From Cyanophora paradoxa (Eukaryota; Glaucocystophyceae; Cyanophorales; Cyanophoraceae): a stretch of 64,000 bases of DNA. Every line of letters begins with the position of its first letter. Within the stretch, counting starts at the first letter, position 1. The notes beneath the pieces are model-generated. The model saw only the letters and a program-made list of their open reading frames with translations, searched no databases and was not told the origin of the DNA. Where the stretch lies: the NCBI GenBank assembly GCA_004431415.1, contig QPMI01000537.1, forward strand, positions 34,622 to 98,621, in the 5' to 3' direction. Below are positions 11,767 to 20,852 of this stretch, piece by piece. The translations under genes were made by a program, and so were the position numbers.

Positions 11767-12210
11767 CACCACATGCAGAGGGACAAGACAGTCGCGCACC
11801 ATCGTCTTCTTCACGCCCTTCTTCTCGGCCGTTTCGACGAGGGACATCACCCCATTCACATCACCGGATTGAACGAGCCGCATCACCTCCTCCGCCTTCG
11901 CACCGATCAGAAACGACGCTAGACGGGCGATGGGCGAAGAGCTTACCTGAGAACTTGTGTCCTCCTCTTTACCGCGACCGCTGCTAGTGCCGCCCGAATC
12001 CGGGCGACCGCCGCGGCCGCCAGTGCCGCCAGTGTTCGCCGCCAGGGCGACCGGCAGCGAAGAGCGTGCAGGAGCGAGTCCGCGGGACGGAGCCGCAAGG
12101 AATATGCGCATGCGATCGCCTGGTGCTCCGAGGAAATTCGAAGAAGCGAAGGAATGGGTGCGGAACAGCGCTATATAGCTAGCTGCAGCTGCAGGACGTC
12201 GACTAGCCAT
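11767..12210 (-). CDS. Hypothetical protein with presequence-like N-terminus
   Basis: The ATG is at 12210 on the minus strand. The N-terminal 30 residues are Ser/Ala/Arg-rich without acidic residues (MASRRPAAAASY), which would suit an organellar targeting peptide (inference). A Gly/Thr-rich linker follows, then a helical part with FLIGAKAEEVMRLVQSGDVN and ETAEKKGVKKTMVRD that resembles a single helix-turn-helix repeat. The phrase TSSQ/VSSS near 11950 coincides with a possible GTAAG donor, so an intron is possible. I do not recognise a family. Confidence 0.35.
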
Positions 12211-12280
12211 GGTCAATCTGGTCTGGTCTGGACCGTCTGGTACCGGTCGATCTGGTTCGAGCGCATGTCTTCCCCCCCCC

Positions 12281-13022
12281 CGTTGCATTATGAACCACGT
12301 ATAAAGCAGGTCAACACTGGTTTCGCGGTCACATTCCATTCCGTGCAGCATCGCAAGGTGCGTTGGCGTCTTCCCGTCGTCTTCCCCCTCATCGTGGTCC
12401 GCATGCTCAGCGAATGCACGCGTCACAGGTCACCAGAATCAGCGGCGGGCCGCCTCCGCGCGGCCTGGCGAGGCTTCGGGCACATCCATCGTGCTCGAGC
12501 AAATGCCCAGTTCGTTCTGCGCCCTGGTCCTTCATGAAGTCCTGCACCTGACCCCGGAATGCAACCACGCAGGCGCTTCTCCGCCTCGGGATCTGCGCTT
12601 CACCGCGCAGGGGGCTCGTCAAAGCTGCCACCGGTCCTCGTGAGCACGCGCGCGCTCGTTTTGCCCGCGCGTCGTTCCGAAGTTCCTTGACATGTTCTCG
12701 TCGCTCGCAGCGGGCCGCCTCCGCCGCTTTCGAGTGCGCCCTCGCGCGCCTCGCGCCGAGCCCCCCTTCCTCACCTTCGCGTCGCGGCAGGCTCGTCTTC
12801 CCAACGAGGCAGAGGGCACACCGGGTTCGCGGCGCGCCGCGCCCGGGCGCCCACTCCGCGATGGTCCTCTGATGCATCGTTGCGCCCTTCGGCGCGCAGG
12901 CGCTCGCCTTTGGTGGGAGGCTCGTCGATCGAGTGCGCCCCCGTTCCCTTTGAAACCAAGGCTTTTTCGATATATCGATCTGACCCCCTTTTTCGCCCTC
13001 CGGCGCAGGCTGACTCCATGTC

Positions 13023-13058
<36 letters not shown>

Positions 13059-13562
13059 AGGGTCCGTAGGGGCTCCCGCCCAAGACGCGCCCCAGGTGCG
13101 CACCGCGCGCACAGGTGCCCTGGAGCGTCGATCTGCTCGGCGGCTGATCGTCCTCCGCCCGCGCAGGCGCTCCTCTGGGTGGGAGGCTCGTCGATCGAGT
13201 GCGCCCCCGTTCGCTTTGATTTGGATATCGAGACCGTTCGATTTCGATCTGACCCCTTTTCGCGCCCCCCCGCAGGCTGACTCCATGTCGGGCCCCCCTC
13301 AGGGCCTGTAGGGGCTCCCGCCACCGCCCCGAGACGACCCCCGCCGCCACAAGACGCGATGCAGCACCACGCCGCGCATACGGGCACCTGTAGCTATTTA
13401 GCTAGCCAGAGTGTCCGCGGGGAGGCGCATTACTCTCCTTAGGGGGCCACGCAGGGCCCGGCCGGCCGGTTCGCTGGTGGGCTGGGCCCGCGGCCGCGGC
13501 GGCCGCAGTGTACATTCCCACACTTGTAGCCCGGACCTGCGTTTTAGTACGTGTCCAAATGC
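12281..13562 (-). repeat. Inverted copy of the dispersed repeat at 41516-42445 (IR1)
   Basis: Read on the minus strand, this segment matches 41516-42445 from gcatttggacacgtact to ttcataatgcaacg. It carries about 315 bp (near 12541-12855) that the other copy lacks. It also carries a C tract (13026-13058) that is only six C in the other copy. Within it, two diverged subrepeats start near 12960 and 13240 (ctgactccatgtcgggccc). At the 12.3 kb end it encodes an ankyrin-like fragment, DGKTPTHLAMLHGMECD, on the minus strand. I see no TSD or terminal motif proving transposition. Confidence 0.85.
13026..13058. repeat. Poly-C tract, 33 C
   Basis: An uninterrupted C run inside IR1. The homologous position in the 41.5 kb copy has six C (on the opposite strand), so the tract has expanded or contracted since duplication. 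Confidence 0.95.
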
Positions 13563-14448
13563 TAAGAGTCATCGTTAAAAAGAAACAACGGATGCGGCGT
13601 ATAAAGTCGCACTTCGGAGCCGATGAGAAGGAAGAACGGCTTATTGTGCACGTGAGAGCCTGGAGCGGCGTCTTCCCCGTTCCGCCAGATGGACGGCCCG
13701 CGATTAGCTGCGTTCTGGAAGAATTGCAACGATTGCACAGGCTGCCGCACCGATGCTCTCGAAGGACATTCGACGTCGCGATGGTAGCGGCGGGCACGGC
13801 AACAAATTAAAGGCTGGCATACTGACGGCGACCCTCGCTCGTACTTGCAGGGTCCAAAACGCTGCCTGGGTTGCTGGGCGCGCGAAGTCTCGCTGTGGCA
13901 AGCGGGCTGAGCTCGAGCAAGGCGCGCGCTGCGTTGCATGATCTGAGCTGCGCCGACTGTACCCTGGGGAACAAGCAACTGCCTACGTACCCGCAAAAGT
14001 TCGGCGCAGCCGTTAATTTCCTACCCAACCGATCGCGACAGCTTCAAGCCGCGCAAAGTTTTGACTTCGACAGCGCAGCTGCGCGCGCGCGCGGGCGGTG
14101 CGACGCGCGATATCGCGATACACTGCGGAAGGCGCCGGCAGCGCATTCGCCACTGCACCGTGTTCATGTCGCAAAATTGCGAAGTGGGTCTGGGGGTACA
14201 GCACTCCGCGCGTGCGCATGCGGCGGCAGTTACTAAGTTACTCGAACCATGATCCGCTCCTGCAGTACTAGTGCGCTTCTGTGCTGCGCAACAGAAACGG
14301 CACCCGCGCACATCGATATCAGCCCGCGACGAGATGCCGGTCGGCCTTTCCGAGATCTGCGAGGCCTAGGGCGTCGCGGTGGCCGGGGCGGGCCTGTTTG
14401 CTGGGACGGCTGTCTCGATTAACATGAGTGATCTAAACTTCCTCCGAC
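13563..14448. other. Intergenic, no supported gene
   Basis: Short ORFs on both strands lack recognisable domains. A small palindrome gcgcgatatcgcgat lies near 14105. Nothing else is supportable. Confidence 0.4.
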
Positions 14449-15010
14449 ATGGTCATGACGGCTCGCACGCAGACGCTCGACGCGCCGACCGCCCTGCGCC
14501 TCTGGCGCACCGAGTTCTGGCTCTACGCCAAGACCCAGCTCGGCTTGGTCCCTCTCCGGTTCGAATTCGGAACTCATACCCGCGGCCGGGCCGCTCGTCC
14601 GCTCGTCCAGCCTCTCTGACTCTGAGCAGGCGACAAGCGGATGCTCGCCGCGGGCGTCGGCATGGGGGCCCTCACGCCGTGGACCCTGGGCGTGATGAGG
14701 CCGACGACCATCAAGTGAGCGCTCAGCTGAGCCGAAGACGGGCGCCGCACTCACCTGAGCTGCCGCTCGCCCCGTCCCATCGCGCAGGCCGCTGCTGGAC
14801 ACGCCGAACCTGTCTGAGGCCGAGACCCGCCGCCTGATGGCCCTCTGGAACCGGCAGCACGCGGCCCGCACCGCAACCTCGCTGCTGGTCCGCCCGCCCG
14901 CCGGCGCCCCGGGCCCGGCTTCCCGCCTTCGCGCCCCGCGGCCGATACCGATTGGCGTCCGGCAGGCGCTCGGATTCGCGATCTCGGCGATACAGAGGCG
15001 CCAGGCCTAG
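14449..15010 (+). CDS. Small three-exon protein of unknown function
   Basis: Exon 1 starts at ATG 14449 (MVMTARTQTLDAPTALRLW) and has nearly all G/C third positions. Exon 2 (from 14630) reads GDKRMLAAGVGMGALTPW, a hydrophobic, possibly membrane-embedded stretch, to RPTTIK. It splices by a clear GTGAGC donor (14717) to exon 3 (from 14789), KPLLDTPNLSEAETRRLM, and ends at TAG 15008-15010. With the only GT donor (14548) the frame is off by one. A GC donor at about 14542 restores it, so a GC-AG intron is likely. The product would be about 145 residues with one hydrophobic segment. I recognise no family; mitochondrial membrane location is a guess. A divergent minus-strand gene lies about 0.5 kb downstream. 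Confidence 0.5.
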
Positions 15011-15518
15011 GCGCGCGCGTCCGATATGATGACCTCTCAGCGCGCGATCAAGCGTCCCGGGCTCAGTCTACAGAGACTTTGGCCCAGTGGCTCGCTTGTT
15101 GGATCCCCACATTGTGATTGCGAATAGATTCATCAATTGACCTCCGCCGGGTCTGCACGGCGCAGTGCCGCGGCTCGGGGCAGGGACTCAGGGATTCACA
15201 GGGAACTCGTGTGGAATCGACTCGGCGAAGGCTTGAAACCACGGGCGCCGGCGTATGAGCAATGAATTGGAGAGATTTCATGTTTTTTGATACACCTCAT
15301 TTCTGACATGATGGGGCATATGCAATCAGTTTTAAAGCTAGCCTGATCATCTCTAGGTTCCTGTCTAAACTGTAACTTAGTAAGGACGCATACGACACGA
15401 AACTGGGGAGCGAAAGAGAAAGCGGGAAAGCGAAGACCATAAGCTACAAGTACAGCTAGCGGAGACGGAGAAAGAGGAGAGTCCGGGACCGGCCGTAGCT
15501 CGGCGGATCAAATCCCGC
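15011..15518. other. Convergent intergenic spacer
   Basis: It lies between the 3' ends of the small plus-strand gene and the minus-strand B12D-like gene. It is AT-richer, and no ORF or RNA is supported. Confidence 0.4.
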
Positions 15519-16264
15519 TTAGGCGTCGAGCTGGCTGCTGGAAAGCAACTCGTGGCGCGGGCTGGGGCCGTAGCCGGGGATGAAGCCTGAGGGAGACAAG
15601 TGAGAACGGGTTCCATCTGTGCGCGCGGCCTCCAGGGGCAACGGCGCACCGTCGTAGTTCTTGGCGTTCTGCCACGGCAGGCGGACCTGCGGCTCGCCGC
15701 GGAGAGCGGCCTGGTGGCCCTTGTGCGTCCACGCGATGTCGTTGGACTGCGTGAGCTGGATGCTGACCTTGTAGCCGAGCAGGCCCATGGCCGCGCCCAT
15801 GACTGCGCAGGAAGGTCGTATTAGATGCAGAGAACACGCGCGGGAGCGTCGAAGCGGCGGGGAGGGTCTGCTGGCGGCGGGCCGGGACGGTGCGCATGCG
15901 GGATCGCTAATAATGGGGAGCGCGCAGCCGGCCCGAACGTCGGGGAGCGCGCGGGGCGTGCCCGGCGCTGCAATTTAAATGCGCATCGATTGGGGAGGCC
16001 GCCCGGAAGCGCAATGATGCGGAAGTGCCCGGGACGGGTGGGCGACGCGGCGGGCGGGCGGCGGGTCCGGCCGGTGCGGGCGCGGCACGGGAGGCGCACC
16101 GGCGAACAGCGGGTACGCCGCGGCGTCCGAAAGCCAGATGTTCTTCGCGGCGGTGGCTGCGCGCAGCGGGTCAGTTCCGCCCAACCCGCAGCGTTTCGCG
16201 CCCGCCGACAGCGCCGTTCCGGGCGGGCGAGGCCCGGGGCAGCTGGGCGCTCACCCTTCGACAT
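15519..16264 (-). CDS. B12D / NDUFA4 (MLRQ)-like small mitochondrial membrane protein
   Basis: Three exons on the minus strand fit exactly: 16264-16255 (ATG TCG AAG G), 16156-16100 and 15802-15519. The introns are GT-AG, and the exons sum to 117 codons including the stop. The protein begins MSKATAAKNIWLSDAAAYPL, continues FAVMGAAMGLLGYKV, and then SNDIAWTHKGHQAALRGE. The core WLSD..YPLF..MGAA.G..GY matches the B12D/MLRQ pattern, in which a short N-terminus is followed by one transmembrane helix (about residues 19-38) and a matrix- or intermembrane-facing tail. The tail is longer than in most B12D proteins and ends ELLSSSQLDA. Family knowledge: members associate with respiratory complexes of the inner mitochondrial membrane. 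The family call rests on the TM-flanking pattern only. Confidence 0.62.
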
Positions 16265-16578
16265 GTTTGATGCGGCTGCTGCTGTAAAACTTTTAGGGCG
16301 CGTGAACGAACTGTGAGGGCTTGGAGGAACCTGGCAGAACTGGTGGCCAGAGAAAAAAGATGTAATACTAGCGAATAACAGCCTTGGTGTTGCGAACTAG
16401 CACGGGGGGCGAACAGCACGACGAGCGTACCCCCTCCGCGAACGACAGTCAGGTCCCGCGAGCTCGAGGTGCTCGGCGCGTAACAGCATCGAGCCGTGCT
16501 CGAGAAAGGCGGTGTGCACCCCTGCGCGGCGGCAGGGCGACTAGCCCGTGCGGCTGCGCTCCCTCGCGCTCTTCTAGC
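16265..16578. promoter_or_regulatory. Divergent spacer between B12D-like (-) and F-box gene (+)
   Basis: The start codons are 314 bp apart on opposite strands, so this must hold both promoters. No TATA box is obvious. An A-rich patch (agagaaaaaagatgtaata) lies near 16350. Confidence 0.5.
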
Positions 16579-19500
16579 ATGGAATCGACGTCGGGCGCGC
16601 CCCAGGAGAGCGCGGCTCCCGCTCCCGTGGAACCGGCGGAGACGGCTCCGCCTTGTCAGCCCCGATTTACAACGCCATGGCCAGCGCCGCGGCCGGTTGC
16701 CAGTACGAGCAGCGGGGGCTTCGAGCCGCCCAGCGGGGGCTCCGAGCCGCCCACGGCGGATTCGGCGGCCCTGAGCGCGGCGGAACCCGCTGCCCAGGAG
16801 CCGGCGCCCAGTGGCCCCGATCCATTTGACAGCCTCCCCGAGGACCTCCTATGCCGCATCCTCCATGCAATCGGGCCGCTCGCCTGCGTGAACACTCGTG
16901 TCCATCACGTGTCCCGCCGCTGGAGGTTCGCCGGGGACGTCGAGGGCCCTCGGCGCATGGAGCGCGCGAACGCTCACGCGCACCGCAGAGAAGCCTTCAG
17001 GTCGACGCACTGGGAGCTGCTGGACTTTACGCCGCAGGTTTACGCCTCCCGCAGGCCGCGCGCTTCGCGCCACCTGACCGCGCCGCGCGGCGCAGGGCCT
17101 CGCGGACGCTCGCGTCCCCGGGAGCGGTCTGAAGGCCATCCGCCGCATCAACCGCCTGGGGCCCTCCGGCTTCCATCTGGGTGCCGTTCAGAAGGTGCGT
17201 CAGCCGCCCGGCCGCCCGCCCAGGCCGCCGCCGCAGCGGGCCGAGCGTGCCTCCGCCAGATCAAATTCTACATCCGCAACAAGGCGGACGCGCTCACTTC
17301 GCTGGCCCTCGCCCGCGCGCTCCCGGAGGGCGGCGCAATGCGCTACGCCGAAATAGCATTCGGGACGTTGCCGGCGGGCCGCACGCGACCCCGCGTCAAG
17401 GCGGCGGAGCTCATGACGGCTCTCCTGCGGCTTGACCTGGAGTCGCTCGAGGTGGCCTGCGAGCCGCCGGGGCGCCCGCTGCTCAACTGGTTCGAATCCG
17501 ACGCCGCCGTTTCCTCGGCGCTCGGCGGGCTCGGCCGCCCTGCCCGCCTCCGGATCCTCGACGCGCCGCGCCTCCCCCTGCCCGAGGCGCGCATCGCGGA
17601 GCTGAGGGCGGCGGCGCCGCGCCTCGTCCGCCTCACGGCCGTCCTCCTTCACGTGCCGAGCGGGCTCCCGGCCCTCGCCGCGGCGCCCCTCGAGGAGCTG
17701 AGGATCCGGTACCCCTGCGACGACTCGGACGACGAGGGGGAGCAGGCGCCCGTCGAGTCGCTGCGGCCGCTCTCGGGCGGGCCCCTCGCCGCCTCCCTCC
17801 GGCGCCTCCGGTTCGACGGCTCGGAGCTGAACCCGCCCGCGTACCCGGACCTCTCCTCCGCCCTCTTCCCCCGCCTCGAGGTCCTGGAGTTCGCGGTACC
17901 CCCCCTCCCTCCCACCCCACCCCCGCCTCTACTCCCCCCTGATCCCGCTCAGGTGAGCGAGGAGGCGCTTCGGGACCGCGTGGTGGGGCGCCTGGCGGGC
18001 CTGGCGACGCTGCGGGAGCTCCGGCTGGCCTTCAGCGAGCCCGTCCTCTCCTCGGCCGACGGCGAGGAGGACGACGACGAGGCGCGCGACTTTTAACTCT
18101 ACTTTCCTGACTAACTAACTTCCTAACCTTCCTAACTTTTAACTCCAACTCTATATAACTTATAGCTAGCTTCCTAACTAGGACGACGACGAGGCGCGCG
18201 GGCCCCTATAGCTAGGCTAGGCTGACAAGCCGGAGCCAGGCTAGCTAAGCTGGCTAGCTGGCTAGCTAGCTAGCCCCGCTTCCTACATCCTAGCGCCCCT
18301 ATCTTCTTCTTCTGTCTCCCGCCCTCTTCTTCTAACTTCTTCGTACGTGCCGGGGCGCAGGAGGACGAGGAGGGGTTCACGGCGCTCACGGGCCGCTTCC
18401 TGCGCGACGTCGCCGCCCTCTGCGAGAAGGTCCGTTAGGGTCGCCGCTTCGGTTAGGAAGGGGGCGTTGGGCGTTGGGGCGTTGGGCGTTAGTAGCGAGG
18501 AGCCGCCGCTGGGCCACCCCCGCCGCCGCCGCCGCCTCCCTTCACAACGCCCCTCACTTAGTTGTTTGCTTGGTTAGAAGGGACCCGCGGAGGGGCCCCG
18601 CCCGCCCGCGGGGCGCCGCTCGCCCCTCTCCCGGCCTCGCTCTGACGCGCCGCCCGCCCTACCTGCGAGCAGCTTCCGACCCTCCGTGACGTCCGCCTCC
18701 GCCTCGCCACCCGCGACTGGTGCTGTGCGCCCGCTCTCGCCTCTCTTCCTCGTCTTCCGCTGGGCTCTATCTATCCATCTGTCTCACTCGCCCCAGACAC
18801 GCCGGTGCCGTCGGGCGGGATCGAGGCGCTGGCGTCGGGGCGGGCGGCGGAGTGCGTGAAGGGCCTGCGGCTGCACCTGACGCGGGCACACACGCTGGAG
18901 GCCCTCGGGAAGCTAACGGCACTCGAGGAGCTCGAGCTCTCCGTCGAGGTGCGTGGGCGCGCTTCTACTGCATCGAATCTAGAGTGAACTAGGATGGGTT
19001 CAGTTCGGTATAGTTAGCAACTAACCCCAAACGTGCTCTAATCTGGACGAACCTAGACCCCAGCCAGTTAGTTCAGTGACCAGTTGCTTTAGTTAGTTAG
19101 TTGGCTCAGCTGACGCAGCTCTGACGCGCCGCGCCGCCCCCTCAGCCGGAGGACGAGGAGGACGTGACGCTGGGGCGCTACGAGTGCCCCTTCTGCCAGG
19201 GGCGCCACCGCACCGAGAACAGCGCCGTCCTCCACCTCGTCCAGCACGCCAGGGCGCGCCCTCTTGCCCGCCCGCCCCGCCCCGCCCTCGTCTTAAGGCT
19301 AACGTAGACGATAAGCGGCCCGCCCCGAGCGGCCGGCGCTCAATCACTAGATATTATAGGAGCCAAACCATAGACTACTACTGTCGGGAGCGGCGCTCAT
19401 GGCCCTCGTCTTGGCGTCCGGAACTTGATGACTAAGATCGTACCGTAACACTATAAACCCTAAACCATTTTCCTTGGCAAAAGAAGCTTACGGCTCTCGC

Positions 19501-20547
19501 GGGGGCGCAGGACAAGGAGCGGACGTGGCCGGAGGTGGGCGAGGCGATCGAGTCGGCCGAGCAGCGCGCCGAGGCCGGCGTGCCGGCCCCGGGGCCCCTC
19601 TCCAGCGCCCTCTCCGCCCTCGGCGCCCTCCCGCGCCTCTCCCGCCTCTCCCTGAACCTGAACGGCAACTCTGGCCTGGCGGCGGCCGCCGTGGAGGCCG
19701 TCCGCGCCCTCCGCCGCGCCGCCGGCGCCGGCGGCGGGTCCCTTACGGAGTTCCGCGTGGGCGCCTCGTACGGGTTCCCGGCCGACGCGCTCGCGGAGCT
19801 CGTGGCGGCGGCCGGCCCGGCGCTCCGCGCGCTCGACTGCACGCGCCCCGTCTCGGGGCCGCCCGTGCCCCTCCTGGACGCCCTCGCCGCCTCGGGCGCC
19901 CTGGCCGCCACCGTCCGGTACCGCGTCCGGCGGACGGCCGCGAGGCGGCGCTGCAGGCGGCGGCGCGGCTGCGGGCGGCGCGCCCGCACGCCGAGCTGCA
20001 CCTGGGCGCGCGCTACGAGGACGGCGGGCAGGAGGAGGACGGCCTCAGCTCCTCGGGCTCGTCGCGGACCGCCTCGGAGAACGACGAGGACGACGACCTG
20101 CACTCTGGCGAGGAGGACGAGGACGATGAGGACGAGGAGGACGAGGAGGAGGAGGAGGACGAGGAGGAGGAAGACCTTGATGACGAGGAGGAGGAGGACG
20201 AGGATGAGGAGGAGGAGGAGGAGGCGGATGGGGAGGAGTTGGTTGCAGCGCTTTTTGTGGGGGCGGAGGCGGCGGCGGCGGCGGCGGCGGGGGCGGCGGC
20301 GGCCGCCGCCGCCGCTACAATCGAGGCGGCGGCGCCGCCGGCGCCGTCGGCGGCGGTGGGGGCGCCCGCCGGCGCGCCGGCGACTCCGGCCCGGCCTCCC
20401 GCCCCTGTCCTGTCCCCGACAGCCTTGGAAGACGAGAAGGAGGACGAGGACGAGGAGGAGGACGAGGAGGCGTTCACGGACGCCTGGCCGTGGCCCGACG
20501 AGAGCGGCAGCAGCGACCAGGACAGCGACGCCTCCAGCACCGCCTGA
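16579..20547 (+). CDS. F-box / LRR protein with C2H2 zinc finger and acidic tail
   Basis: The ATG is at 16579. Exons are 16579-17037, 17096-17194, 17260-17895 and 17953 onward (all GT-AG). Further exons start near 18361 (EDEEGFTALTG), 18671 (LPTLRDVRLRLATRD), 18797, 19146, 19511 and 19963, and the stop is TGA 20545-20547. After a Pro/Ser-rich N-terminus the F-box reads FDSLPEDLLCRILHAIGP and HHVSRRWR. LRR-like exons follow (LRLDLESLEVA, LRILDAPRLPLPEARI, LEELELSVE, LPRLSRLSLNLNGNSGLA). The 19146 exon holds YECPFCQGRHRTENSAVLHL then VQH, a textbook C-x2-C-x12-H-x3-H finger. The C-terminus is an Asp/Glu tract of about 60 residues plus poly-Ala. An SCF substrate adaptor role is expected for the F-box. 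If exon 4 is not spliced at about 18041 it ends at a TAA (18094), so two genes remain possible. Confidence 0.68.
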
Positions 20548-20852
20548 GGCCCAGGCTAGGCTAGGCTGGGCTAGGTCAGGCTTGGCTAGGCTTGGCTAGG
20601 CGCCTTCCATTAGTACTAGTGCTGTGATCCTAGTAGGCAAGACCCCTTCTTTCTTTTTGAAACAAAGCAGCCTTCGATTCCTTGAAAGACAAATGCGCCG
20701 CGGTGGACTGTTTTACGCGATCAAATTAAATCAAAGCAAGGCGACTAGCTAGCTAGCTGGCTACGGCTCTGCGCTTTAAAGACTGGGGCGGGCGAACGCG
20801 CGCGGGCGGGTATATAAAAATCGTACGCGTGCCCGAGGGCACGAGGAGGAAT
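20548..20852. other. Convergent 3' spacer
   Basis: This lies between the F-box gene (+) and ALG9 (-). It has a run of diverged ggctaggcttggctaggc repeats (20555-20605) and a ctagctagctagctgg run near 20745. No gene is seen. Confidence 0.5.
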
